Below are positions 47,579 through 54,700 of a DNA stretch of 58,361 bases, one piece after another. This DNA is from a virus, in IMG/VR virus record IMGVR_UViG_3300046524_000088, positions 1-58,361 of that record; one strand, 5' to 3'. Every line of letters starts with the position of its first letter. Positions within the stretch are counted from its first letter, which is position 1. The notes under the pieces were generated by a model. That model was not told the DNA's origin and did not search any database. It saw only the letters and a list, made by a program, of their open reading frames with translations. The translations under genes and the position numbers were made by a program.

Positions 47579-47803
47579 ATGAGCAAAGACCAAAAAGACA
47601 ATTCCGGGCAGCTGTTCGATCATCTGATTAAGTCCCGCAAGCTGAAGAATGACGCCGCGCTGGGCCGCATGCTCAACCTCAAGCCGGCCGTCATCAGCAA
47701 GATCCGCCACGGGCGCTTGAACGTCAGCGCGCAGATCGTCATCGACATCCATCTGGCGACGGATATGCCGGTACGCGACATCATGGCGTTGTTGCCAGAG
47801 TAA
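47579..47803 (+). CDS. HTH regulator at the divergent promoter
   Basis: A 74-residue protein (MSKDQKDNSGQLFDHLIKSR...) with an HTH region LKNDAALGRMLNLKPAVISK and IRHGRLNVSA. The ATG at 47579 has GGAG six bases upstream; the ATG at 47567 lacks a ribosome site. Related to the regulator at 36231. Position between back-to-back promoters with a dyad suggests a Cro-like switch protein. Confidence 0.75.
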   Translation: MSKDQKDNSGQLFDHLIKSRKLKNDAALGRMLNLKPAVISKIRHGRLNVSAQIVIDIHLATDMPVRDIMALLPE

Positions 47804-47806
47804 GCC

Positions 47807-48280
47807 ATGCGCCAGCCCTACGACAAGCGGGTAATCATGGTCCGTTCTGGTGAGCAGATAGCACGTCTGCATGCCATTGTTGATCGGTTACCACTGGACG
47901 AAGATCGTCCAATCCGCGTGACGTTTGACGATCCGTTGCCAGCTAAGAGCCGCGATCAAGAGGCGCTTTACCATGTGCTGATTGGTGACATCGCAGAACA
48001 GTACGAGCATGCGGGCCGCAAGTGGGACTCGGACTCGATGAAGCGGATTCTGATTGACCAATTCCGCAAAGATACCGCCAAGGATCCTGACATCGCGCAC
48101 CTATGGGCAAGCATGGGTCAGTTTGAAATGGCTCCGTCATTCGATGGGCTGGGCGTTGTGATGCTTGGCGCGCAATCCCGTAAGTTTCCGATGAAACTCG
48201 CATCGGTATTCGTTGAATGGCTCTACGCACTGGGCGCAGAGTTGAATATCAAGTGGTCCGAACCTAAGAGGAAATCATGA
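47807..48280 (+). CDS. ninB: NinB-like recombination protein
   Basis: A 157-residue protein with SRDQEALYHVLIGDIAEQ, then WDSDSMKRILIDQF and the C-terminal KFPMKLASVFVEWLYALGAE, the organisation of the NinB family of lambda-like phages, which binds single-stranded DNA and aids recombination. It is coupled to the HTH gene and starts the recombination/DNA-modification part of the early operon. Confidence 0.8.
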   Translation: MRQPYDKRVIMVRSGEQIARLHAIVDRLPLDEDRPIRVTFDDPLPAKSRDQEALYHVLIGDIAEQYEHAGRKWDSDSMKRILIDQFRKDTAKDPDIAHLWASMGQFEMAPSFDGLGVVMLGAQSRKFPMKLASVFVEWLYALGAELNIKWSEPKRKS

Positions 48281-48516
48281 AAACCATGGAAGACCAAGCG
48301 CATCGCGTGGCTATCCGCTGCTTTGACACGCATGCACCGCTGCCCGAAGTTGCGCCAACTGAAGCACGCCATGTCGCCGGACAGGCTGCGATGCGTGATC
48401 CACGCGCCGCGCAGCTTCTGGCGCTGTTCGAAATGAGCGACGAACGTGGCCGTGTAACCCTGCTTGCATTCGCGGGCATCCACGCTGCACGCTACCCCAA
48501 TAAGGAGAAAGCATAA
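48277..48516 (+). CDS. hypothetical 79-residue protein
   Basis: Starts in an ATGA overlap with ninB and has AGAGGAAATC upstream. Helical, Ala/Arg-rich (VAGQAAMRDPRAAQLLALFE). No family recognised. Confidence 0.6.
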   Translation: MKTMEDQAHRVAIRCFDTHAPLPEVAPTEARHVAGQAAMRDPRAAQLLALFEMSDERGRVTLLAFAGIHAARYPNKEKA

Positions 48517-48992
48517 TGCCACTCGCAAGATCAAGCGGTAACAACGCTAAGCGCATTGAGGCGGTGAAGCAAACTATCAGCTATATCCAATTAGCTGGGG
48601 GGGGGCTTTCCGTGCGTGACTTGGCCGACCTGCTCAAGGTGTCCGATTCCACGGTCAAGGGCTATCTGTGGGCAATGCTCGACGGCCAGATCGTCACGCG
48701 TAAGGTGCACAAGGATGACGCAAAGCATCCCACTGCACGCTACACCGTCACAGCAAACGAGCAACAAATCCGCGACTTCATAGAGACGCTAAAGTTCGAC
48801 CCATCGAAGACGCTCCAGCCTCGACCACGCGCCCCGAAATCACCAGAACAACGCATGGCGCAAGACCCAGGGCGCCGCTTCCATATCGCAGGCGATGACG
48901 AGCCGGTCAAGATTCGGATATCGCGGCAAAAGCTGCCTGATCCAGATCCATTGCTTGCTGCATTCTACGGCATGACTATGGAGGTCGCTTGA
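48516..48992 (+). CDS. winged-helix DNA-binding protein
   Basis: A 158-residue protein. Residues about 15-70 form a winged HTH: SVRDLADLLKVSDSTVKGYL followed by WAMLDGQIVTRK, like MarR/replication-type wings. The C-terminal half is basic and Pro-rich (PRPRAPKSPEQRMAQDPGRR). AAGGAG lies upstream; the start overlaps the previous stop (TAATG). A run of nine G at 48597-48605 lies inside the frame. Confidence 0.6.
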   Translation: MPLARSSGNNAKRIEAVKQTISYIQLAGGGLSVRDLADLLKVSDSTVKGYLWAMLDGQIVTRKVHKDDAKHPTARYTVTANEQQIRDFIETLKFDPSKTLQPRPRAPKSPEQRMAQDPGRRFHIAGDDEPVKIRISRQKLPDPDPLLAAFYGMTMEVA

Positions 48993-49852
48993 ATGAGCTG
49001 GATATTCAGTCAGGCGCTAGTACAGGACTTCGTGAACTCGCACTCTTCGCCGGAGCAGGCGGCGGAATTCTCGGCGGCCATCTGCTTGGATGGCGGACAA
49101 TTTGCGCAGTTGAACGTGATGCCTACGCCGCACAAGTTCTGGCGCAACGACAAAATGATCGAATCCTCAAACCTTTCCCGATTTGGTCTGACGTTACAAC
49201 TTTTGACGGACGACCATGGCGAGGAGTTGTTAACGTCGTTTCTGGCGGTTTCCCATGCCAAGATATCAGCGTTGCCGGTGCCGGCGCAGGACTCGACGGA
49301 GCGCGTAGCGGATTATGGTCTGAGTTCAAACGCATTGTTCGCGACGTTGAACCCGACTACGTGTATGTGGAAAACAGCCCAGCACTCACTTTTCGAGGAC
49401 TTGGAGTTGTGCTCAGTGACTTGGCCGAATTGGGGTTCGATGCGGAATGGGGAATCGTTTCAGCGGCCGATACCGATGCTCCCCATCTTCGAGACCGTAT
49501 CTGGATCATGGCCTACGCCCAACGCAAGGGATTGGAAAGGACCGCCGGGAAAGGCTTGCATGGAGAGGGGGGGGAGGCAATCATCGCTGCCAGTCGCAGT
49601 AAAGAAATGGCCAACGCCATGCGCCAGCGCCAGCAAGGGATCATCGCCGGCTTCGCTGATGAGAAAAAGCGGCAGAAGCAGGGCCAACGATCGGATCGAT
49701 CACGCAGTCATGGCTTCGGACGGTGGCCAACTGAACCCGATGTGGGTCGAGTGGCTAATGGGGTGGCCCATCGGGTGGACCGAATTAAAGCCCTTGGCAA
49801 TGGACAAGTTCCAAGAGTGGCAGCAACAGCATGGGAGATACTCAGCCGATGA
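48989..49852 (+). CDS. DNA cytosine-5 methyltransferase
   Basis: A 287-residue enzyme with all key motifs: ALFAGAGGG (AdoMet loop, about 18-26), SGGFPCQDIS with catalytic Cys90, VENS (Glu128), LRDRIW and the C-terminal ALGNGQVP. It methylates cytosine in duplex DNA, most likely protecting phage DNA from host restriction. The target-recognition region is short and basic. Its frame opens with TTG at 48989, only four bases after GGAGG. A second protein-like frame covers the whole gene (48993-49859). Confidence 0.85.
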   Translation: MNELDIQSGASTGLRELALFAGAGGGILGGHLLGWRTICAVERDAYAAQVLAQRQNDRILKPFPIWSDVTTFDGRPWRGVVNVVSGGFPCQDISVAGAGAGLDGARSGLWSEFKRIVRDVEPDYVYVENSPALTFRGLGVVLSDLAELGFDAEWGIVSAADTDAPHLRDRIWIMAYAQRKGLERTAGKGLHGEGGEAIIAASRSKEMANAMRQRQQGIIAGFADEKKRQKQGQRSDRSRSHGFGRWPTEPDVGRVANGVAHRVDRIKALGNGQVPRVAATAWEILSR

Positions 49853-49859
49853 ATCGTAG
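48993..49859 (+). CDS. second full-length frame overprinting the methyltransferase
   Basis: A 288-residue open frame, +1 to the methyltransferase, starts with ATG at 48993, eight bases after GGAGG, the better-placed start of the two. Its sequence is protein-like and matches a recurrent phage family: MSWIFSQALVQDF, AQLNVMPTPHKFWRNDKM, then SSNLSRFGLTLQLLT, NARDWKGPPGK and LNPMWVEWLMGWPIGWTEL. That family is common near phage methyltransferases and of unknown function. Both frames therefore seem selected, an extreme same-strand overlap. Confidence 0.7.
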   Translation: MSWIFSQALVQDFVNSHSSPEQAAEFSAAICLDGGQFAQLNVMPTPHKFWRNDKMIESSNLSRFGLTLQLLTDDHGEELLTSFLAVSHAKISALPVPAQDSTERVADYGLSSNALFATLNPTTCMWKTAQHSLFEDLELCSVTWPNWGSMRNGESFQRPIPMLPIFETVSGSWPTPNARDWKGPPGKACMERGGRQSSLPVAVKKWPTPCASASKGSSPASLMRKSGRSRANDRIDHAVMASDGGQLNPMWVEWLMGWPIGWTELKPLAMDKFQEWQQQHGRYSADES

Positions 49860-50274
49860 CCCTATGAAGCCAGGTACTAAGCGGCTTACGAGAAAGCCGT
49901 TCGTATCGAAGCCGGCCGCCAGCGGTAAGCCGGCGCCGCGCGCGAAGCGGTCGACGCTGAAGCCGAAGAAAATACCGCCGACCGCCGCTGAATCGCGGTG
50001 GATGGGAGCGGTGGCGGAACTGGGTTGCATCGTGTGCCTGAAGTTCCACCAGGTGAAGACGCCCTGCGCCGTGCACCACATCGTTGAAGGTAGCCGGCGC
50101 GTCGGGCACATGTTCACGATCGGCTTGTGCGATCCAGGCCATCATCAGAACACGCCGACGTCGCAGAAGATCAGCCGGCACCCTAACAAGAAGCGCTTCG
50201 AAAAATCCTACGGCAGCGAGTATGAGTTGCTGGAATACACGCAAGAAATCATCAACCAGAAAGGCAGCACATGA
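49849..50274 (+). CDS. ref: Ref-like HNH nuclease (RecA-dependent)
   Basis: A 141-residue protein with a long basic N-terminus (about 1-45; TLKPKKIPP) and a C-terminal HNH domain: GCIVCLKFHQVKTPCAVHHI, EGSRRVGH and TIGLCDPGHH. This matches the P1 Ref type, which cuts DNA at RecA-made displacement loops. It starts in an ATGA overlap with the methyltransferase stop. Confidence 0.75.
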   Translation: MNRSPMKPGTKRLTRKPFVSKPAASGKPAPRAKRSTLKPKKIPPTAAESRWMGAVAELGCIVCLKFHQVKTPCAVHHIVEGSRRVGHMFTIGLCDPGHHQNTPTSQKISRHPNKKRFEKSYGSEYELLEYTQEIINQKGST

Positions 50275-50771
50275 ACATTTTGGCGATCGATCTCGGTACG
50301 CAATTAGGCTGGGCTCTGACTAAGCGCGATGGCAGCGTGCACAGCGGGACAGTAAATTTTGCACCAGCCAAGCATGGCGGCCATGGTGGTAAGTTCCTGG
50401 CGCTGATGAAGCATCTGAACGAGGTTCGTGATGCGCACGGCGAGGTGCATGCTGTCTACTACGAGGACATCAAGATGCACAAGGGCGTGCTTGCTGCACA
50501 TGCTTATGGGGGCTTCCTGGCTATCCTGCAAGCGTGGTGCCACATCAACGGCAAGCCGCTATACGGCGTCGGCTTCGGCGCTATCAAGAAGGGTTGGACC
50601 GGCAAGGGCAATGCGGACAAGGCGCTGATGATCGCCTGCGCCAAACAGCGCGGCTTCGCGCCAGCCGACGACAATGAAGCGGATGCGCTGGCCATCCTGT
50701 CACTGGCATGTACCGAAGAGGGCAAGCCGTTTCCTCTGCCGACTAACAAGCCTCAAGGAGCGTTGCTATGA
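50271..50771 (+). CDS. RuvC-like Holliday junction resolvase
   Basis: A 166-residue RNase H-fold nuclease: Asp7 in MNILAIDLGT, Glu65 in YYEDIKMHKG, and the C-terminal acidic pair in DDNEADALAIL (about 133-141). It resolves branched recombination or replication intermediates before packaging. Coupled to ref by an ATGA overlap. Confidence 0.85.
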   Translation: MNILAIDLGTQLGWALTKRDGSVHSGTVNFAPAKHGGHGGKFLALMKHLNEVRDAHGEVHAVYYEDIKMHKGVLAAHAYGGFLAILQAWCHINGKPLYGVGFGAIKKGWTGKGNADKALMIACAKQRGFAPADDNEADALAILSLACTEEGKPFPLPTNKPQGALL

Positions 50772-50980
50772 TTCTTCTTGATGAAATCATGCATCGCCAA
50801 TACTGCGCGGAATGCCATTGCAGGCTGTACGCAATGCAGTCCCGCAAGACCGGAGTATGCACAGAATGCACACCAGGCTTTGATGAGAATACAGAGGACC
50901 TGGACCTGGAAGAACGACTTGACTCTGCATTATCCGACGAACAATCCGCTGTCGAAATCCCGAAGGAGAACCAGCTTTGA
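50768..50980 (+). CDS. small zinc-finger-like protein
   Basis: A 70-residue protein with CAECHCRLYAMQ and GVCTEC, a four-Cys zinc site, followed by an acidic tail. Starts within the RuvC stop (ATGA). Function unknown. Confidence 0.65.
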   Translation: MILLDEIMHRQYCAECHCRLYAMQSRKTGVCTECTPGFDENTEDLDLEERLDSALSDEQSAVEIPKENQL

Positions 50981-51258
50981 AAACCCTACACCTGAACCTC
51001 AAGGCCGAATACTTCGACGCGATCGTGGCCGGTACCAAGCTGTTCGAATACCGCCGCCGCACGCCGTTCTGGAAGCGCATCATCGAGGGCAACGACTTCG
51101 ACCAGGTGCTGGTGAAGTCCGGCTATCCGCCAGCCGGTGACCCGAATCGGCACAGCGCGCGCAAGTGGCAGGGCTACGAGCTGCAGACCATCACGCATCC
51201 TCACTTCGGTGATGCGCCGGTCGAGGTCTACGCTATACGGGTGGGGGTGGCGCTGTGA
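50977..51258 (+). CDS. ASCH-domain protein
   Basis: A 93-residue protein starting with TTG at 50977, preceded by AAGGAG at good spacing. LHLNLKAEYFDAIVAGTKLF, EYRRRTPFWKRII and FDQVLVKSGYP are typical of phage ASCH domains, which bind RNA or modified nucleobases. Specific role unknown. Confidence 0.75.
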   Translation: MKTLHLNLKAEYFDAIVAGTKLFEYRRRTPFWKRIIEGNDFDQVLVKSGYPPAGDPNRHSARKWQGYELQTITHPHFGDAPVEVYAIRVGVAL

Positions 51259-51755
51259 ACGAAGCCATTACTGCACCGGTGCTGCTGCCCGGCCTGTCGA
51301 AATATCAGATCCGCGCAGATGGTGAAGTAGTTTCGCTGTGGAGCAAAGAACCTAAAATTCTGCGCGGCGGCGATGACAAAGACGGCTACCGCAAGTTCGT
51401 ACTGATCGGCGATGACGGAAAGCGCCGGTATGTTCGTCGCGCTTCGCTGGTGTGCACTGCATTCCATGGGCCAAGACCGGATGGCATGCTGGTCCGGCAT
51501 CGTGACGGCTCGCGGCAAAACGACAGCAAGGAAAATCTTTCGTGGGCGACGCAGTCCGAAAACTGCCAGGACAAGCTGGAGCATGGGACCGCACAGCGAG
51601 GCACCAAAAATGGCAACTGCATCACCAGCGAGGAAATGGCGCGTGCGGTAAAAGGTATGCTCCATCTGCCAACATCAAAAATTGTGAAACTTTTACCTGT
51701 TTCGAAATTCGTTGTCAACAACATACGTTCTGGAACGTCATGGACATGGCTATGA
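51255..51755 (+). CDS. HNH endonuclease (NUMOD4-type)
   Basis: A 166-residue protein starting with GTG in a GTGA overlap. YQIRADGEVVSLWSKEPK is a NUMOD4-like region; the HNH core is VCTAFHGPRPDGMLVRHRDG and NLSWATQSENCQDK, followed by HGTAQRGTKNG. This is a free-standing homing endonuclease pattern. It overlaps the methyltransferase gene downstream. Confidence 0.8.
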   Translation: MNEAITAPVLLPGLSKYQIRADGEVVSLWSKEPKILRGGDDKDGYRKFVLIGDDGKRRYVRRASLVCTAFHGPRPDGMLVRHRDGSRQNDSKENLSWATQSENCQDKLEHGTAQRGTKNGNCITSEEMARAVKGMLHLPTSKIVKLLPVSKFVVNNIRSGTSWTWL

Positions 51756-52525
51756 TTACAACCGATGTAAAAATTGGAAGCTGCCGCCTAATACTTGGCG
51801 ATTGCCGTGAAATTTTGCCGATGCTGCAGGAAGGGTTCGCCGACATGATCTGTTGCGATCCTCCGTATGGCGACACCTCGCTGGAGTGGGATAGCATCGT
51901 GGCAGGCTGGTTGCCGGCGGTAGCACGCGCATTGAAGCCGAATGGGTCGCTATGGGTCTTTGGCAGCATGCGATTTCTGGCGCCTCTTTTTGCCGAGGCC
52001 GAAGCACTGGGCTTCAAGTACAGCCAAGACGTCGTATGGCGCAAGCAGAACGGCACAGGCTTTCACGCTGACCGTTTCCGCCGTGTACATGAGCATGCCG
52101 TCTTGTTCTATCGCGGTCGGTGGCAGGACGTTTATCACGACACCCAGTACACCGCTGACGCTACGGCGCGCACGGTGCGGAGAAAACAGCGCGCTCAGCA
52201 CTGGGGTGACATTGATGCCGGCCACTACGTCAGCGAGGACGGCGGCCCGCGCATGATGCAGTCGGTGCTGGAGGTGCGCAACGAACATGGTCGAGCAATC
52301 CACCCAACGCAGAAGCCGGTAGAACTGCTGCGCCCACTGATCCGATATTCCTGCCCGCCAGGCGGAGTCGTGCTGGATCCATTCTTCGGCTCGGCCAGCT
52401 CTGGCGAGGCATCGATGCTGGAGGCGCGCGGTTTCGTTGGAATCGAGAATGACCCGATTTATTTCGGTTGCGGTACAGATCGCCTTGATCTTGTGCTGAA
52501 CCCGATTCAGGCCTCGCTGCTCTAG
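51752..52525 (+). CDS. beta-class DNA methyltransferase (N6-adenine or N4-cytosine)
   Basis: A 257-residue enzyme. The catalytic motif DPPYG (36-40) comes first, the AdoMet motif LDPFFGSASSGEA near the C-terminus, with HPTQKPVELL between, the beta-class order. It probably protects phage DNA against restriction. Several in-frame ATGs (51740, 51746, 51752) are possible; 51752 overlaps the HNH stop. Confidence 0.85.
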   Translation: MITTDVKIGSCRLILGDCREILPMLQEGFADMICCDPPYGDTSLEWDSIVAGWLPAVARALKPNGSLWVFGSMRFLAPLFAEAEALGFKYSQDVVWRKQNGTGFHADRFRRVHEHAVLFYRGRWQDVYHDTQYTADATARTVRRKQRAQHWGDIDAGHYVSEDGGPRMMQSVLEVRNEHGRAIHPTQKPVELLRPLIRYSCPPGGVVLDPFFGSASSGEASMLEARGFVGIENDPIYFGCGTDRLDLVLNPIQASLL

Positions 52526-52552
52526 CGCACCATCAACCACCGAAAGGGAAAT

Positions 52553-52762
52553 ATGAAAATCATCCACCAAGGCACCGACCCCGATACCATTCCGCAGGTC
52601 GGCACATGCACGCACTGCCGCACGCAAGTCGAGTTCCTGCCGCATGAGGCAACCTTCCGCAGCGACCAGCGTGACGGTGACTACTACGAACTCGGATGCC
52701 CAACATGCAAACATCTGATCACGGTTGCCAAGCGCCGTCCCAATTTTTACGAAGACCATTGA
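52553..52762 (+). CDS. small zinc-ribbon protein
   Basis: A 69-residue protein with CTHCRTQVEF and CPTCKHL, a classic two-CxxC zinc ribbon (MKIIHQGTDPDTIPQVGTCT...). AAAGGGAAA precedes the ATG. Nucleic-acid binding is likely; function unknown. Confidence 0.7.
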   Translation: MKIIHQGTDPDTIPQVGTCTHCRTQVEFLPHEATFRSDQRDGDYYELGCPTCKHLITVAKRRPNFYEDH

Positions 52763-52773
52763 CCATACCGACT

Positions 52774-52807
52774 AGCGCAAACCGTGGCTTTCCTGCTGAT
52801 TTGCGCT
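52774..52807 (+). other. inverted repeat in the intergenic region
   Basis: AGCGCAAA (52774-52781) and TTTGCGCT (52800-52807) pair perfectly, 12 bases after the zinc-ribbon gene. No U tract follows; it may stabilise the upstream mRNA or mark a processing site. Confidence 0.5.
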
Positions 52808-52897
52808 ATACCAATGTAATTCAGAAAGAATTTCCTTGACGTATGTGCGGAAACACACGTAGAGTTCGGTTGTCGATACCTGCAAGTTGAGACGGAA

Positions 52898-53002
52898 ATG
52901 TTTGATCGGGATGAAGCCCCAAGTTTTTCAGAGTGCCGCAAAAAGGTGTTTAACGTGACCCGATCCACGTTGACCACTTGGTTTGCAGACCCGGCACCCT
53001 AA
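52898..53002 (+). CDS. possible 34-residue HTH-like miniprotein
   Basis: The ORF MFDRDEAPSFSECRKKVFNV... ends exactly at the stem of the following terminator. The segment NVTRSTLTTWFAD resembles a helix-turn-helix recognition part. The frame is open further upstream but without ATG. Support is moderate: composition, position and a nearby GGA. Confidence 0.4.
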   Translation: MFDRDEAPSFSECRKKVFNVTRSTLTTWFADPAP

Positions 53003-53021
53003 AGAATTTGGGGCTTTTTTT
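52997..53021 (+). terminator. rho-independent terminator inside the early operon
   Basis: CCCTAAA/TTTGGGG stem (52997-53003, 53007-53013) followed by C and seven T. It separates the modification genes from element B and the replication genes. Confidence 0.75.
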
Positions 53022-53037
53022 CGTCTTATGGTTTTGA

Positions 53038-53243
53038 CCCCTCGTCTGTCGGTAGTGCAAATCGACAGGGCAGACTGGGGATAGGTGAACTGGTTGTCAG
53101 GGATGGAATACACCACATATCGGCGGCGAAGAAAGCACCGATTCCCGAAAAGGCTTTCGCGTCTGAGGCTCCTTATACGGGTATCAGTAAAGGACGTTTC
53201 TCTTAGTCTAGGGCTACGTCCCTTCACCAAACCGGGATTAACC
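53038..53243 (+). ncRNA. non-coding structured element, copy B
   Basis: The 243 bases between the terminator and the gene at 53246 lack a convincing ORF. Stems visible in order: GTCTG/CAGAC with CTGTCG/CGACAG as the alternative (about 53045-53075); ATCGG/CCGAT (53119-53123, 53138-53142) around CGGCGAAGAAAGCA; GGACGT/ACGTCC near 53192-53222. Blocks are shared with copy C on the minus strand and copy A at 640-946. It could be the leader of the 53246 gene or an independent RNA. Confidence 0.65.
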
Positions 53244-53245
53244 AA

Positions 53246-53470
53246 ATGAAAACAATAGAGAAGAACATACCTCTACCAAGCAAGGTTTTAGGAAAGCAAA
53301 CCCAGTATCCTTTTAAGGATATGAGCATCGGTGATTCCTTCCTGTGCGAGGTCGGAGCAAAGCAAAACCGTCTCACCTCGATCAATAGCCGTGCTGGCAA
53401 ACGACTGGGTATGAAATTCACTAGTCGTATCGTTGAAGATGGTCGTATTCGTGTGTGGAGAATCGAATGA
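53246..53470 (+). CDS. conserved small phage protein (DUF7303-like)
   Basis: A 74-residue protein with YPFKDMSIGDSFLCE, GKRLGMKFTSRIVE and RIRVWRIE, a pattern I associate with a widespread small phage family. It follows element B directly; the ribosome site (GGGATT) is weak, which would allow control by the upstream RNA fold. Confidence 0.6.
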   Translation: MKTIEKNIPLPSKVLGKQTQYPFKDMSIGDSFLCEVGAKQNRLTSINSRAGKRLGMKFTSRIVEDGRIRVWRIE

Positions 53471-53673
53471 GTGCCGCCAAACGCCGCATCAAGCGGAAGA
53501 TAGCGCAGCTGGTGCGCATGGACAGCCAGTCGAAGCGAATGTCTCCGCAGCGCATGGCAACGTTCTGGGTGCTGGCAATTGTCCCGCTGGCCCGGCTGAT
53601 CATTGCGCGCGGCCAAGGCTGGCGCCTGATCACCGCTGTGTTTGCCCGTATTGGGAATCGAGGTGTCGCATGA
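53467..53673 (+). CDS. small basic membrane-associated protein
   Basis: A 68-residue protein, MSAAKRRIKRKIAQLVRMDS..., with a very basic N-terminus and one hydrophobic helix (MATFWVLAIVPLARLIIARG). Coupled by ATGA to its neighbours. Function unknown. Confidence 0.6.
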   Translation: MSAAKRRIKRKIAQLVRMDSQSKRMSPQRMATFWVLAIVPLARLIIARGQGWRLITAVFARIGNRGVA

Positions 53674-54161
53674 CCACGTTTCGGACAGAAGGCGCTCTTG
53701 TTGGCGCGGCAAACGAGGCCAGGGCTTTAACTGCGCTTGTTTGTGCTTACCTTGACCTGTGGCGGAAGCATGCTAACGGCGTATATGGGATTACTATTCC
53801 TCGCGAGGAATTCAATGTGATTTTCCGCGCGCCAACTGAAAAAGGCGTCGATTTCAAGATCATCTACACCAGGACTCATTCGAGGGAAGTGGCTGAATAT
53901 TACGACGTTGATAGCGACTACTTCAGCGAAAGCTGGGGGTCGAGCAATATCTCTGGATATCGCATCGAGCACAGCACCAGCATTTACGAAGATGGGCTGA
54001 TGATCCCGTATGGAGCGCTGCTGAAGTCTAAAGAGGACATGGAAAAAAGCATAATCGATTCGGCTGAGCGATACAAAAAAGAACAGGCCGAAGCAGAGCG
54101 CCAGCGCCAGATCAAAGAGGCTGAAGCGCGACTTCGTGAACTACGGGGAGATGCAACATGA
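53670..54161 (+). CDS. hypothetical protein with C-terminal coiled coil
   Basis: A 163-residue protein (MTTFRTEGALVGAANEARAL...) with an alpha/beta N-terminal part (GITIPREEFNVIFRAPTEKG) and a C-terminal charged coiled coil (KKEQAEAERQRQIKEAEARL). Starts in an ATGA overlap. It precedes the replication genes. No family recognised. Confidence 0.6.
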   Translation: MTTFRTEGALVGAANEARALTALVCAYLDLWRKHANGVYGITIPREEFNVIFRAPTEKGVDFKIIYTRTHSREVAEYYDVDSDYFSESWGSSNISGYRIEHSTSIYEDGLMIPYGALLKSKEDMEKSIIDSAERYKKEQAEAERQRQIKEAEARLRELRGDAT

Positions 54162-54700
54162 CCACCGACCACATGGACCTGCGCGCCGCTGCGTCTCCTG
54201 ATTCAATCGAATTAGGAGGAAAAGTTTTTGTATCCCCGATAGCGATTGCCGAACTGCTGGCCGCCTACGATTCCCTGGTAGCCGCCGGCAGCAAGCCGAA
54301 GAAGGCAACCGGCTACAGCCCCGAATTTGAAGAGGCGTGGAGCGAATACCCAACGCGGCCCGGCAACAGCAAGGCGGCGGCTTGGAAGGCGTGGCAAGCG
54401 CGCCTGAAGGCCAAGGTATCGCCGGAAACGCTGGTCGAGGGCGTGCGCAAGTATGCGGCCTACTGCAACGCCAAGGGAACCGAGGCCGAATTCGTCAAGA
54501 TGGCGTCGACGTTCTTCGGGCCGGCCGAGCACTACGCCGCCGACTGGGCGCTGCCACGTGAGGTTGTGCGCCGCCAGCTGCCCGACCGACGCGAGCAGAA
54601 GAAGGCCGACGCCAACGCCGAGGCGCTGCGTATCCTGGACGGCATCCCGCCGATGGGCGGCGACATCATCGACATGGAGGACTGCAATGCACGCCAATGA
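54158..54700 (+). CDS. phage replication (O-like) protein
   Basis: A 180-residue protein. The central part FEEAWSEYPTRPGNSKAAAW and KAWQARLKAK, then VRKYAAYCNAKGTEAEFVKM and ASTFFGP, match a domain found in many phage replication initiators or helicase-recruiting proteins. The N-terminal 55 residues are too short to contain a typical origin-binding wHTH, so DNA binding may depend on a partner. Coupled to the next gene, forming an O/P-like pair. Confidence 0.6.
   Translation: MTTDHMDLRAAASPDSIELGGKVFVSPIAIAELLAAYDSLVAAGSKPKKATGYSPEFEEAWSEYPTRPGNSKAAAWKAWQARLKAKVSPETLVEGVRKYAAYCNAKGTEAEFVKMASTFFGPAEHYAADWALPREVVRRQLPDRREQKKADANAEALRILDGIPPMGGDIIDMEDCNARQ

Noticed and set aside
47399-47872. N-terminal extension of the 86-residue minus gene
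   Set aside because: It would run through the divergent promoters and the HTH gene; a strong ribosome site lies at the shorter start.
49010-49261. Minus-strand ORFs opposite the methyltransferase
   Set aside because: Short and random-looking; the two plus frames explain the region.
52859-53245. Group I intron or self-cleaving ribozyme in the 53 kb gap
   Set aside because: No core motifs of group I introns, hammerhead or twister ribozymes could be matched.
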